DNA of 64,000 nucleotides from Halichondria panicea. Its lineage: Eukaryota > Porifera > Demospongiae > Suberitida > Halichondriidae. The translations under genes and the position numbers were made by a program. Each line of letters begins with the position of its first letter. Within the stretch, counting starts at the first letter, position 1. This document shows, piece after piece, positions 45,236 to 56,000 of the stretch. The notes below the pieces were generated by a model that was not told the DNA's origin, ran no database searches, and was given only the letters and a program-made list of their open reading frames with translations. The stretch is from contig NC_087385.1 of NCBI RefSeq assembly GCF_963675165.1, forward strand, positions 6,746,912 through 6,810,911, written 5' to 3'.

Positions 45236-45569
45236 GAGTTTAGTTGCTAGGTTCATTTCAAAAACTAACCGAAAGAATGGACGCGGAATAAGACCTAGGC
45301 CTAGACAAGCTCTTTTCTGAAGAAGTACTCGGCATAATAATGACCGAGCCCATAGACCCCGCCCTCTAAATGTGGAGGCGGAGCTGGCTACTCTTTCTAC
45401 AGAACAAAGAAAGGAGGAGGAGCTGGACAAGCCAACAGAACCTGCACAATCTTCTCTACCTAACTCAAAGCGAATGAAGCAAAGTGTCTGCAGGCCTCTT
45501 ATCACGGCAGGTGCAGTGTACAGTTTGGATAGTGATATCTGCATAAGGTGAATAATTAGAATGGAAATC

Positions 45570-45836
45570 CCGGGATTGACCTGTTCAAGGATGCTTGTTT
45601 TGCTGACTTTCGAGTGTGCCTAGACTCCGAAATGAAGCGCTTGCAGAGAGCTGGACTAGGGTCACAAAAGAAGGCTGAACCTCTAATACATACTCTGTGC
45701 AACTGCTGCATGCTACTAGACTCTACAACGCTGGAGTGGACGAACAAATGATAATGGAAACAACTGGACACCGAAGCTTGGAAGGAGTTCGCAGCTACAA
45801 GAGAACTTCTGAGTGTCAAAAGAAGTCAGTTTCAAC
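45570..45836 (+). pseudogene. Crypton-type tyrosine recombinase relic
   Basis: A broken copy of a transposon recombinase. One frame reads GIDLFKDACFADFRVCLDSE then MKRLQRAGLGSQKKAEPL. After a frame change and an apparent internal deletion, a second frame reads ATRLYNAGVDEQMIMETTGH then RSLEGVRSYKRTSECQKK before a stop. The GHRSxEGVRxYKR motif and the preceding helix are typical of Crypton-type tyrosine recombinases and of the related host domains in QRICH1/ZMYM proteins. The central catalytic part is missing, so it cannot be active. It lies between two hairpins at 45101-45235 and 46244-46383. Confidence 0.75.
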
Positions 45837-46243
45837 GTAAAGCCAATTAACATACTGGCACACACTGATCACTCACAGATGGCAGTGCAACAAAACTCAC
45901 AAACCAACTGCTGTCAATTTATCCCTCCAAACTTTAACTTTAGTGCCTGCAACGTTATACCATCAATCTCTCTATATGCCTACATCCAACAACCAACGTA
46001 TTAACAGCGACTGAACATTATAATTTTTTGTCATTACCAAAACAAAACAGTTACTTCTCATTGTTTTTTATAATACAATATACAAAAAACATGTTTGAAA
46101 AACACAAAAATTAATAATGAATGGTTGTTGTGAACATGAAAATTACAGGTTTATATGAGAATTTACAGGTTAATATGGGAAATATAAACCCTGTACTGAC
46201 CAATCAGATTGCTGGATTCTGGGCTACTAGTAACTAAATAATA

Positions 46244-46383
46244 GTTATAGACTGAGTCCAAGGTCTCTATGGGGTTTTGAGACCTGAAGGCCCGAGGCTG
46301 TAGCATCTCGAGCGTAGCGAGGGTGCTACTAAGGGCCTGAGGGTCTCAAAACTCCATAGTGACCGTTGACAAGGCCTATAACT
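46244..46383. repeat. Large fold-back hairpin 2
   Basis: Imperfect palindrome: agttatagactgagtccaag ... aaggcctataact, with inner arms ctatggggttttgagacc and ggtctcaaaactccatag. The core ctcgagcgtagcgaggg resembles that of hairpin 1. Confidence 0.85.
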
Positions 46384-47176
46384 GGTTTAGAATAGTGCTA
46401 AGCAAGCTAGGCTATATTAACACAAAGAAGACTCTGAAACCAAGAGTTTCTACAAGCCTCAAGCAACGTTAAAGCTTTGCTCTGGCTAGATCTAGTCTAC
46501 ATAAAAAAACTCACATTGATGTAGGCAGTTTCTGTTTCTTGAGAATCACGCATTGCAAATAAAAAGTTGCTATTGTCATAGTAGTTAGCTCTGCACTAGA
46601 GCACTAGCTATTGTAGCTGCAAGAGAGAGATAAAAGCTGCAAAGCGGCACTGCAGAACGCAAAACTTTAAAAAAAATTAATTTTTAATGATGCACTGTAT
46701 CATCGTTACTATGACTTCAACATAAACTGTGTGATGTTGCCATGTTCCATACAAGTTAATCTTGACATCATCTTGCCTGTAGGCATAATCAGTATAATAG
46801 ACCTACTTAGAAGACCTCAGGTCCATAAGTGAAATAATGGACCTCTCAGTGACCTATCAGATTGCAGTATTACTACAAGCATTTTCTATTATTATTATTT
46901 GAACTTTGACCTAAGGAATGTGTGTGTAAAACATTTCCTTTGACACACGGTACGTCATACCTCCTCTGCGGCTGGCTCATGCATTGAAGTGGGTACAGGG
47001 TCAACAGTTAACATAAGTCATAAACTCACACTACTAATTATTTCACAAAAACAACAATCGGAGGATAGCATTATTTTAAAATGTGTCCGTGCATGCCTGT
47101 GCAGAATACGATCACTCGTGACACCTGCAATAACAAACACAGTGAACAGAATAAACGAACAATCATACACACGTAC
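46384..47176. other. Spacer 3' of LAMP-B
   Basis: AT-rich, repeat-like sequence with no gene recognised. Parts around 46440-46640 resemble the interior of the 35.6-37.6 kb element only weakly. Confidence 0.35.
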
Positions 47177-49464
47177 CTAATTGAGTGCTTCATAAGAGCT
47201 CTTTCTCCTGTTGCGTAGTTTCCCCAGTAAATAGGCAAGAAGGACAATGGCGACTAGTACACCGAGAGCAGCCCCCACAGCAATGGGGACTACCTCATTA
47301 CCAGTGTTAGTGTGGTCTAGTAGACACACCCTCGGAGCTGGATAGGAGGAGGGGTGAGCTATGACACACACATACAGCAGGGATGTGCCCACACACTGGG
47401 TAGGTACACACACGCAGCAGGGATGTGCCCACACACTGGGTAGGTACACACACACGCAGCAGGGATGTGCCCACACACTGGGTAGGTACACACACACGCA
47501 GCAGGGATGTGCCCACACACTGGGTAGGTACACACACACGCAGCAGGGATGTGCCCACACACTGGGTAGGTACACACACGCAGCAGGGATGTGCCCACAC
47601 ACTGGGTAGGTACACACACACAGCAGGGATGTGCCCACACACTGGGTAGGTACACACACACGCAGCAGGGATGTGCCCACACACTGGGTAGGTACACACA
47701 CACGCAGCAGGGATGTGCCCACACACTGGGTAGGTACACACACGCAGCAGGGATGTGCCCACACACTGGGTAGGTACACACACACAGCAGGGATGTGCCC
47801 ACACACTGGGTAGGTACACACACACAGCAGGGATGTGCCCACACACTGGGTAGGTGTTGGCACTAACCACCTCTTAGACCTAGTTGTAAATGTGTATGCT
47901 GAATTGAGATTGAGGATTGAAAATAGCCACCACTGCGTTAATTCTGGGCACACCACTGACACAAGGCGCTGGGCACACCACTTGACACAAGGCGCTGGGC
48001 ACACCACTGACACAAGGCAAGCTATAACCACACTTAACGTACAGTGAAGTATACCATTTCCTCCTGAGAACGTTCCGTTGTTGGTGAGGAATTCGAAAGC
48101 TTGCACCTCGAGTTCCCTCACCCACACACCCACTGTCGTGTCATTCCCGAGTACAGTGAAGCCGCGGATAGTCTGATTGGCCAAACACACATAGGGGCGT
48201 GTCAATTCCACCCTTGAGTTGGTGTCATCAAAGAGAGATGTGTTCGTGTCCAACATATACACTGTGTGTGGTTGTGAGAAGGAATAATAAAACACCACTA
48301 ATGACTTGTACTGAGTCACAACCTTTATTATCACCCAGTTTATCCTCGTTTTCTAGGAATAAACTAGACAAATAGGTGAATTTCACAGAGAGTTTATCGA
48401 AGTTCCATTGCTGGTTTCCACGAGTCCTGTCCTGTACACACAGCATGCAGTCAACACAGTTCATAGCTGTATATTAGCTTACCCCTTTGAAGGAGAAGCT
48501 GACGTAATAAGGCTCCACATGTTCTTTAGTGACATACTTTAGAGTGAGAGTAGCGAAGGGTGAGTTGACAGTACCATTGCACACACTGGCTTCTTTGTCC
48601 ACTGTAACTATGGAGTCGTTAGCGCTCGTGTTATGGAAACGAATCCAAAGACTCCTCTGAAAAAAGAAAAACCATAATTATGATTGTACAGTAGCTGGCA
48701 GTGTCTCAACCACCACCTAGTTTATTGCATAAAGAGAGGCAAATGTGCGTGTGTGTTGAATGAGAGTGAGGATTGAAAACAGCCAACACATAGGGTCACT
48801 GAGTACATGCACTCTGAACTCTAGCAACCCACTGAGTACATGCACACTGAACTCTAGCAACCCACCGAGTACATGCACTCTGAACTCTAGCAACCCATCG
48901 AGTACATGCACACTGAACTCTAGCAACCCACTGAGTACACGCACACTGAACTCTAGCAACCCACTGAGTACACGCACTCTGAACTCTAGCAACCCACTGA
49001 GTACACGCACACTGAACTCTAGCAACCCACTGAGTACACGCACTCTGAACTCTAGCAACCCACTGAGTACATGCACTCTGAACTCTAGCAACCCACTGAG
49101 TACACGCACACTGAACTCTAGCAACCCACTGTAAAGTTGGTAGTGTTAACAAAGGTGAAGTTGAGAGCAACATCAACTTGCATCCTTAGACAAGGTAGAC
49201 TCTTGTTCGTGACATCGTTCAGGACATATGTGTAATGGCTGACTCCAGGGGGTAGGGGTATGGGTGTGGGGGAGGGATGGACTGTTGGCTTCATCTTCAT
49301 AGAGGAGCTGCTCTTGGTAGGAGTCGGGGCCACAGTAGTGACTGATGGGGTCTGGCATTCAACTGAACCAAATCATGACATAAAAATCTCACTTCTTAAA
49401 CAAACAACTCACCTAGACACAGTGCTCCTAGCAACACTACTGATATTGACCTCCACATCTTCAT
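47177..49464 (-). CDS. Lysosome-associated membrane protein (LAMP-B)
   Basis: A second single-domain LAMP protein. Exons 49464-49413, 49362-49130, 48656-48483, 48431-48323, 48261-48055 and 47337-47177 join in phase to 311 residues. A signal peptide (MKMWRSISVVLLGALCL) precedes a Thr/Pro/Ser-rich stalk (SSSSMKMKPTVHPSPTPIPL). The four LAMP cysteines are in LPCLRM, SVCNGT, YVCLANQ and RVCLLD. The transmembrane segment is VVPIAVGAALGVLVAIVLLA and the tail is RNRRKSSYEALN, with the same YEAL sorting signal as LAMP-A. Exon number, phases and the tail are shared with LAMP-A, which points to tandem duplication. Introns 2 and 5 are swollen by minisatellites, the first of which copies the exon 2 donor. 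The exon 4 donor, gttgtg, is weak, so that border is less certain. Confidence 0.88.
47356..47856. repeat. 40-bp minisatellite in LAMP-B intron 5
   Basis: About 12 copies of a 38-42-bp unit: gcagcagggatgtgcccaca then cactgggtaggtacacacac. Copies differ mainly in the CA run. The repeat keeps frames open on both strands, giving spurious Cys/Val- and His/Thr-rich open frames of up to 385 codons. Confidence 0.95.
48799..49135. repeat. 33-bp minisatellite copying the LAMP-B exon 2 donor
   Basis: Ten copies of ctgagtacatgcactctgaa then ctctagcaaccca, exactly 33 bp apart. On the minus strand each copy reads actcagtgggttgctagag, nearly the same as the true exon 2 donor context tttacagtgggttgctagag at 49130. 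Confidence 0.95.
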
Positions 49465-49649
49465 AGATAGTTCTTCAGAGCAGCTTCTTTCTTGTATTAT
49501 TACATGCATGCAGTATTATGTACATGTCATGTGATTGCCAGTCACGTGGCCGGCTGGGATTTATAATGGTATTCATTAATATAAAATTAATTATTATTAC
49601 CTGCCAAATTATAATTGTTAATTTTTAGAATCACGTATCGTACTATGGA

Positions 49650-51225
49650 TTATTGAACATGACAAAACTGATGCATGATTACAGTAGCGAGGTCCATTAG
49701 TTGGAGGTACTCGTCCCCTCCGTCCATCAGCCTTCGCCCCACCAACTGCACAACAACATAACACACTATCACAACTAACGTAGCTATACTACCATAAAGC
49801 GAAAACCTCTAAAGTTATGGCTGTTAAACTGTTCAACAACAACGCCCCCCCCCCCCCCCCATTTTGCTTAGCTGCCATAACTGAATTTAATCAATGGTTT
49901 GGGGATTCTTTCAGCTGCCATAACTTGAATTTCGTCGATCCAATTTCAATGATTTTTTGATTTTCTGAAACCTTAAAAAGAGACGCTTCAAATGGTACCA
50001 TCAAAGTGCCTACTTGAGCGATAAAATTATTTGCCAATTTGGCCACACCATGGATAATAAATAGCCCATGGTCCAAGGCCGAAAAATGACAAATTCTGGT
50101 CTCAACGAAATTTTTGATTGAAACACAAAAATTAATGTTTCTTTCTAAGCTTTCAGAAAATCATAAAATGTTTGACATTGGATCAACGATACTAAAGTTA
50201 TGGCTGTTGAAAGATATTCAACTACACTCCCGGCAGCATTCTAGACAAAGCTGATACGCTCAGAATAATTATCGTAAAATAGGTATTTAAATGACATGCT
50301 TTATTAACTCACGGCCATTCTCTCTGAGATGACGGACTTCTGCTTGTCTGTCAGGGTTGGCATGACAACCACCTTGTCATGTAGTTGCTCCAGGGCTTGT
50401 GAGGCGGAGTATCCATCCAACAATAGATCCTGCACATTATATCCTTTAACAACTAAATGTAGAACTAGTGTAATACCTTGACAAACAATTCAAGCTTCTC
50501 GTGAGAGTCCTTGTGACAGGTAGCTAACAAGCCATCAAGCATCTCCTCTGGAATACACTGTGGAAAATAAGACCACACTAAACAGTACAGAGGAACACCT
50601 CTTAATAGCTAACCCGTTAACTACGATATAAAGGCCATGCAGACACCCAGCTCCCAAATGAACAGTTTGTGTACCGCACTACTCACTCCAGAAATTTCTC
50701 TGATATCCTCCTCTGTGACTGTGTCCTCCCCTCTCAGTCTAGCAGCACTCTGAAGGTAGGTGATGGCCTTCCTCATGTCCCCACCAGATACACGCACAAT
50801 CTCAGCCACCACCCCTGGAGAGAGGTGAAGCCCCTCCCCCTCCGCTATTACCTGGAGACGGGAGGTCAAGATGTCTGAACTTAGAGGCTTGAAGCGAAAC
50901 TTGGAGCAGCGAGAGGTCAAGGGTTCAATGATCCTACAGGCAAGGCAAGTGTTGGCATGAACTCTGTGAACCCTGTGAGAGGACTTGCCTGCTGATGTAG
51001 TTGCAAATGAGACAAAATCGTGTTGTTTTGGTTTCCTTCTCCATAGTTCTACGCAGGGCCGCCTGTGTGTGGGTGGGTGGGTGGGCGTGTGTGGGTGGGT
51101 TTGTGTGTGTGGTGTGCTTCACCTGTGCACTGGTTGTCATAGAATCTGCTTCATCAAGGATGATGATCTTGAATGGTGGACACATCTTCCCACTAACATG
51201 TGTGTGTGGGTGTGTGTGTGTGTGT

Positions 51226-51264
<39 letters not shown>

Positions 51265-52228
51265 GGTGTGTATGGGTGTGTGTGGGTGGGTGTGTATTCA
51301 TGAGCTTGAACCACACAGGGGAGAGGTGTGCGATGACAGAGTGGATTTATTGCCTCCCACACACCAAAGGTCTAGCTACTATGAATATTCCAGCACTGAT
51401 AAACTATCTCAGCCACCTCTTGGAACCCATTGACTCCACCCTTAGTACCAATAAACCAAGGACATATTAAACGACAGATCTCCCCTAAATTTCCAAGTTC
51501 CTGCATATCAATGCTCTTATCTGATACTTACTTGAATGAGGAATTACCAACGGCTTGCATCGCAAAGTTCTTGACCTTCTCTCTGACCACCTACACAACA
51601 TGATTATGCAGCAGCAGCCAACAACATAGCATAAGATAAAGTGTTGCCTTAAAGCTACAGCATGCTAACTCATTCCACCACTGCACAACTTGACCCCATG
51701 CAGGCTCACCTGAATACCTCTCTCATCTGATGCATTCAACTCCAGCACTTTACTCTTCATCAGCTCAGGACTGCAGCAAAGAATCAGTTTAGGACAGACT
51801 GTAGTTCAAGCGAATACTACCATGAAAATCTACATACAGATACACAGTGTAATGCTAGCCCACCCAAACAACTCTCTAGCAACTGCCAAGATGGTGGAGG
51901 TTTTGCCAGTGCCTGGGGGCCCATAGAACAGCAGGTTGGGTAGCTGTGGGGGATCAGGATGTAACGACATAACGAATATACAACCCACCTCGGCACCCTG
52001 CAAGCTTTTCTTGAGCACTGCAACCACCTCCTCTTGATGTGCTACATCGTCCACTACCTTGGGGCGGCTGTAACAGGACACAGCTGTCATACATGGAGCA
52101 GCACTGTCGAGACCTTACTATTTCTCCACCCAGGGAACTTGTCTGTTGGGCTTGCTTGATACCTCTTTCCCAGCTTTGCTGCTTGCCTTGGGCTTGCTCT
52201 TGACTTGTCCAAGAAGAAAGGCTTCCAT
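49650..52228 (-). CDS. RFC4: Replication factor C subunit 4
   Basis: An AAA+ subunit of the clamp loader that places PCNA on DNA. Exons 52228-52119, 52067-51989, 51943-51864, 51770-51710, 51590-51532, 51192-51123, 51062-50989, 50933-50687, 50557-50477, 50429-50313 and 49745-49650 join in phase to 357 residues (human 363). Walker A is [12 protein letters not shown], Walker B is [10 protein letters not shown], the arginine-finger SRC motif is in [10 protein letters not shown], and the opening QVPWVEKYRPK is typical. The N-terminus MEAFLLG resembles the human MQAFLKG, which supports this start. The intron after exon 7 begins with GC (ag|gcaagt), a GC-AG intron. Other introns hold a (GT)n run (51200-51295) and a MITE (49899-50216). 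Divergent from the cadherin gene. Confidence 0.96.
49899..50216. mobile_element. Fold-back MITE copy (RFC4 last intron)
   Basis: Starts ctttcagctgccataacttg, includes aaagagacgcttcaaatggt and the ccatgg-bearing centre, and ends ctaaagttatggctgttgaaag. Same family as the 33.5-35.2 kb array. Confidence 0.85.
51195..51297. repeat. (GT)n microsatellite in RFC4 intron 5
   Basis: GT and GGGT units directly upstream, on the coding strand, of the exon 6 acceptor. Confidence 0.9.
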
Positions 52229-53057
52229 ACTATTGAAGTTTAGCTCTTGGGAAACCTTCCAAGAGATAGAGGAGGGGAGAAGGTGGAGAGAAATGGTTGC
52301 CACATGGTCTAGACTTGTATGGCTTGCTAGAAAATGGCTTACTGCACTGAGCATGTGTGGAAAAACAGTGAATAGTGTTGATTCCCGCAAACAACTTGCT
52401 GGATGATATTCACTATGCCCTGGAGAATGTCTTTATTCATGGCTGACTCGCCCCCACTCGCCGATCGACTGCTCATTTATGCGGCATTGAAGAGACTGCT
52501 CATTGTGTAGTCAAGCAGATCGTACCATTGCACCTTGCTGCTGATCGCATTGTGCACAAAGCAAGTTGATCATTTGCAAAGGAGCAGAAGAGCAGCACCA
52601 ACCTGCAACTAACAAGTGAGCACAATACTAGCTGGCTAGTGCATGCAAGCAAATGCCTAGAGCTAGTATGTGTGTTTGCACAGCAGCCCCTCCCCCTTTT
52701 CTGTACACTAAACCACTGTACTACTGACTGCACTATTCTCTCAACCATAGGTGAGCAGGATATCGCTGCACAGCTGCACAACGCAAAGGGATTTTTCGAT
52801 TCATTTATTGATTGCAAAGAAGAAAAGAATTTGAAGTACTTGCTATTATATACAAGTAAGAAAAACCAATTTTTCATAAACAGTCTTGTAAATATAATGT
52901 TACAATGCTAATTACTTTTTTGTCATTGATTGTTAATGGCTTAAGGCGGTTGATTTTCACTCCGTACCTAGTTATATCACACGCCTTCTCTGCAAATCAA
53001 CCGCTGCAGTGTAATAATGCAGGTTAACCACCTCTCCTCTCCTGCAGGTGAGCAGGT
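52229..53057. promoter_or_regulatory. RFC4/cadherin divergent region
   Basis: 829 bp between divergent starts. An open stretch at about 52752-52855 (GEQDIAAQLHNAKGFFDSFI) is bounded by an AG and a GT and could be a small exon. I find no family for it and no in-phase link to the cadherin start, so I leave it unassigned. Confidence 0.4.
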
Positions 53058-56000
53058 ATGGCAACAGCTGCTGTACTCTTTGCTCTGCTCATGGCCACAG
53101 CTGCAGCCCAGGACCCAACTGTTAATCTATTCCTCGGGGGAGCCACTCAAGCACAATTTTATGTACCCGTGGATACGCCTGATTTCTTCTCGCTGTCTTT
53201 AGTGACTAACCCTAGTACGGACAATCTTGTAACAGGATCAGTTGGAGGTGTTGAGGTGATAGTGAATGGAGGATCTGGAGACAGCTTGATTGAGAGCATC
53301 AGTGTGGACAGTTCTGCTCTACCAGGACTCTCCCTGGAGACCACAGTCGATGGAGGACGCTATACTTACACGCTAACTGGAGCCACCTCGGTTACACTAG
53401 CCAACTACAGCACCCTCATCTCTACTCTGGCGTACGTCAGCAACTTAACCTCAGCTGCATTCAACGATCCAGCAAGGAACATCTCCATAGCGGCCTTTAA
53501 CAGCTCAATGGACAATGGCCCGGTTATCGTCGCTTTCATCTCCCCTATCCTAGATAACCAAGAAAACCCAGTGTTTGCTGGTGGAGAAAGTATAGAACTT
53601 TTTATTGAAGAGAATACGCAAGGAACTGTGACTACCATCGTTGCCACTGATCCAGATGGTATCTCTTTTTCTTTTTTAGACCCTTCAACTGTGTTCAGTA
53701 TTGTTCCTAGTACTGGTGAGATCCTTGTAACTGACAGTGGAGCACTTGACTACGAGGTTGAGGAGAACAGAATGTTTGTACTCACGGTTGCTGCCACAGA
53801 CGAGTATCAAATACCAGAAATGAGACGTTCGGCCGAAGCCACGGTTACTATCAGACTCAACAACACCAATGATGAGCGACCAGTGTTCATCAACACACCC
53901 TATGTGTTCTCCGTTGTCGAGGAAGCCGCTGGAGTCTTTGTAGGACAGCTGGCAGCAGTGGACGCTGATGAATTGGGGGCATTATTCTATGACTTTGAAT
54001 CTGGAGTCACTGGTACAGTATTTACCCTGAATAGAGGGACTGGAGAAATTCACGTTCTCAATGCTTTGGACTTTGAACAACGACAATCTTATATCTTCAA
54101 CGTGCTCGTCAGTGACGGAGGTGGTTTTGCCACTGAGACAGTGACTATCAATGTTTTGGATATTGCCGACAACAGACCTGTGATTAGCCCTGCTGATAAA
54201 CTGATATTGCTGAATCTCGACACTGGAGCTAACGAAGTGTACATTGGACTTAACGGAACCGGAGGTCCGCTCACCGTGACGGACGTTGACAGTCCCTTAG
54301 AGAGGGGCGTGGCTACCATCTCAGTCCTCCGGAATGGAATTGTGAGTATAATGATATTCACGATCCTGCTATGTATAGCGTGTGCAGTACCTCCCCCTTG
54401 TTTATCAGCGTGCATTTTGAGGGGTGGGACTGCTGCTGGCTAGACTAAATACGACCTCGATACATGTTGTTATGGTCTCCCCGTGCAGGTTGAGACGTAC
54501 CCTAACCAGTATGGGCTGTGCGAGTGCACGGACCCACTCTGCATCAATGTGTTCGCACTCTGTCAGACCACTTTCTCTGTACAATTGGACCTATTCAGTG
54601 GTGGCGTGCCAGGGAGCACTAATGGGCCGAGTCAAGTTACCACGGTACCTGCTGGTGTCACAGTGTGGGCCTTCAATGGAGCCAATACTGTCAACAACAA
54701 CTGGCTGGACTTCAGCTCTACCCAGAACGCAAACTTCCTTAGTATGACTGATGACTTCACCATCTCCATGTGGATACGAGTGGCGACAGGCACTAATGCA
54801 CAATATATCCTGGCCTGTGATCGTGGGACATCATCTCGTTACTTCCATATCTATGAGACGAGTACTGATCGTATTATCCTCTACTACTTCAGAGACACTC
54901 TTGACGGAGTCACTCAACAAAATGACGATGGGTACGAGTCCCAGGTGGCTCTCAGCTTCTACTATGATCGCTCTATCTTCCAAAACGGCATTAGAGACAA
55001 TCAGTGGCACTTTATGACTCTGACAGTGGACTACCCGACAGTCACTTTCTCCTTCGATGGCTATGAACTTATGCCGACCAGGGGTAACTATAGGAACCAG
55101 TTTAACTCACAAGTCCTCCTCAATCGAGACGGTAGCATCTACGAAATGCCTGCAAGAATTCTGACAAAGAGTTCCTCTTTAATCAACGACATCTCCTGCA
55201 GACTTGGAGGATCCACTCGTGGTAATACCTTTGCTTTGGGAGGGGAGATACGACAACCAACAGTGACCAATATTCTCTCAGAGGCTGATCACAGATGCCT
55301 AGCCTCCTGCAATGAGTACATCGATGTTGACCCCTCTGTTGCCATTGCCTCCTCCTTCCAGACATTCTACAACCCAGTGAGCAGGTCCTTTGAGTTCACC
55401 TCTCTCACAGCCACTGATGACTCTCAGTACACACTGTTCTTGCAAGGACTTGTCTTCTACTCCAATGGTTTCATACCTCCCGAGGAGGAGGGTGAGAGCA
55501 GAAGAGTTCAGCTGCAGATTACCGACGACATTGCCGTTGGAAACACGGCTGAAATTACCATAACCGGCCGATCTAATCAGTTCAATCCCATTCTAGATGT
55601 CAATGGAGACCAAGAGAGTGGAATTGATTTCTCTGTTGACTTTGTTGAAGGTGTAGACACAGAAGTTCCGATTGTTTCTGATCAAGCGTTTATTATCGAC
55701 CAAGATATTGACCCGCAGGTAGTGAGCATGACTGTAACGCTAACCAACAACCAACTCTCAGTCTTTGTGGAGAACCTAGTGGTCAGCTCAGTATCAAGTG
55801 TAATCACTGTTACCGGATCAGGTTCAAACGTTATCACCATAACAGCCTCCGATCCTGCTCGAGTAACTCCTAACAACTTTTTAACTGTCGTGAACAGCAT
55901 TCGTTATCGAAACACCGATGTAGAGCCGCTAAGTATTCCTCGTATCATTGAATTCGAGTTATTTGATGGTCTCCGTAGCAACAACCCTCGTGCTCGAACC

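Noticed and set aside
45113-45544. 143-codon minus-strand frame
   Set aside because: It overlaps the 135-bp hairpin and upstream relic sequence; no recognisable protein.
47356-47856. Possible CRISPR-like array
   Set aside because: Units are joined head to tail with no unique spacers, in an animal intron. It is a minisatellite.
47177-48334. Open frame of 385 codons, minus strand
   Set aside because: It merges LAMP-B exons 5 and 6 with a 40-bp minisatellite that stays open by chance. Splice sites at 48055 and 47337 restore the LAMP domain without the repeat.
52639-52911. 90-codon plus-strand frame between RFC4 and cadherin
   Set aside because: Part of it (52752-52855) could be an exon, but there is no known family and no in-phase partner, so I did not call a gene.
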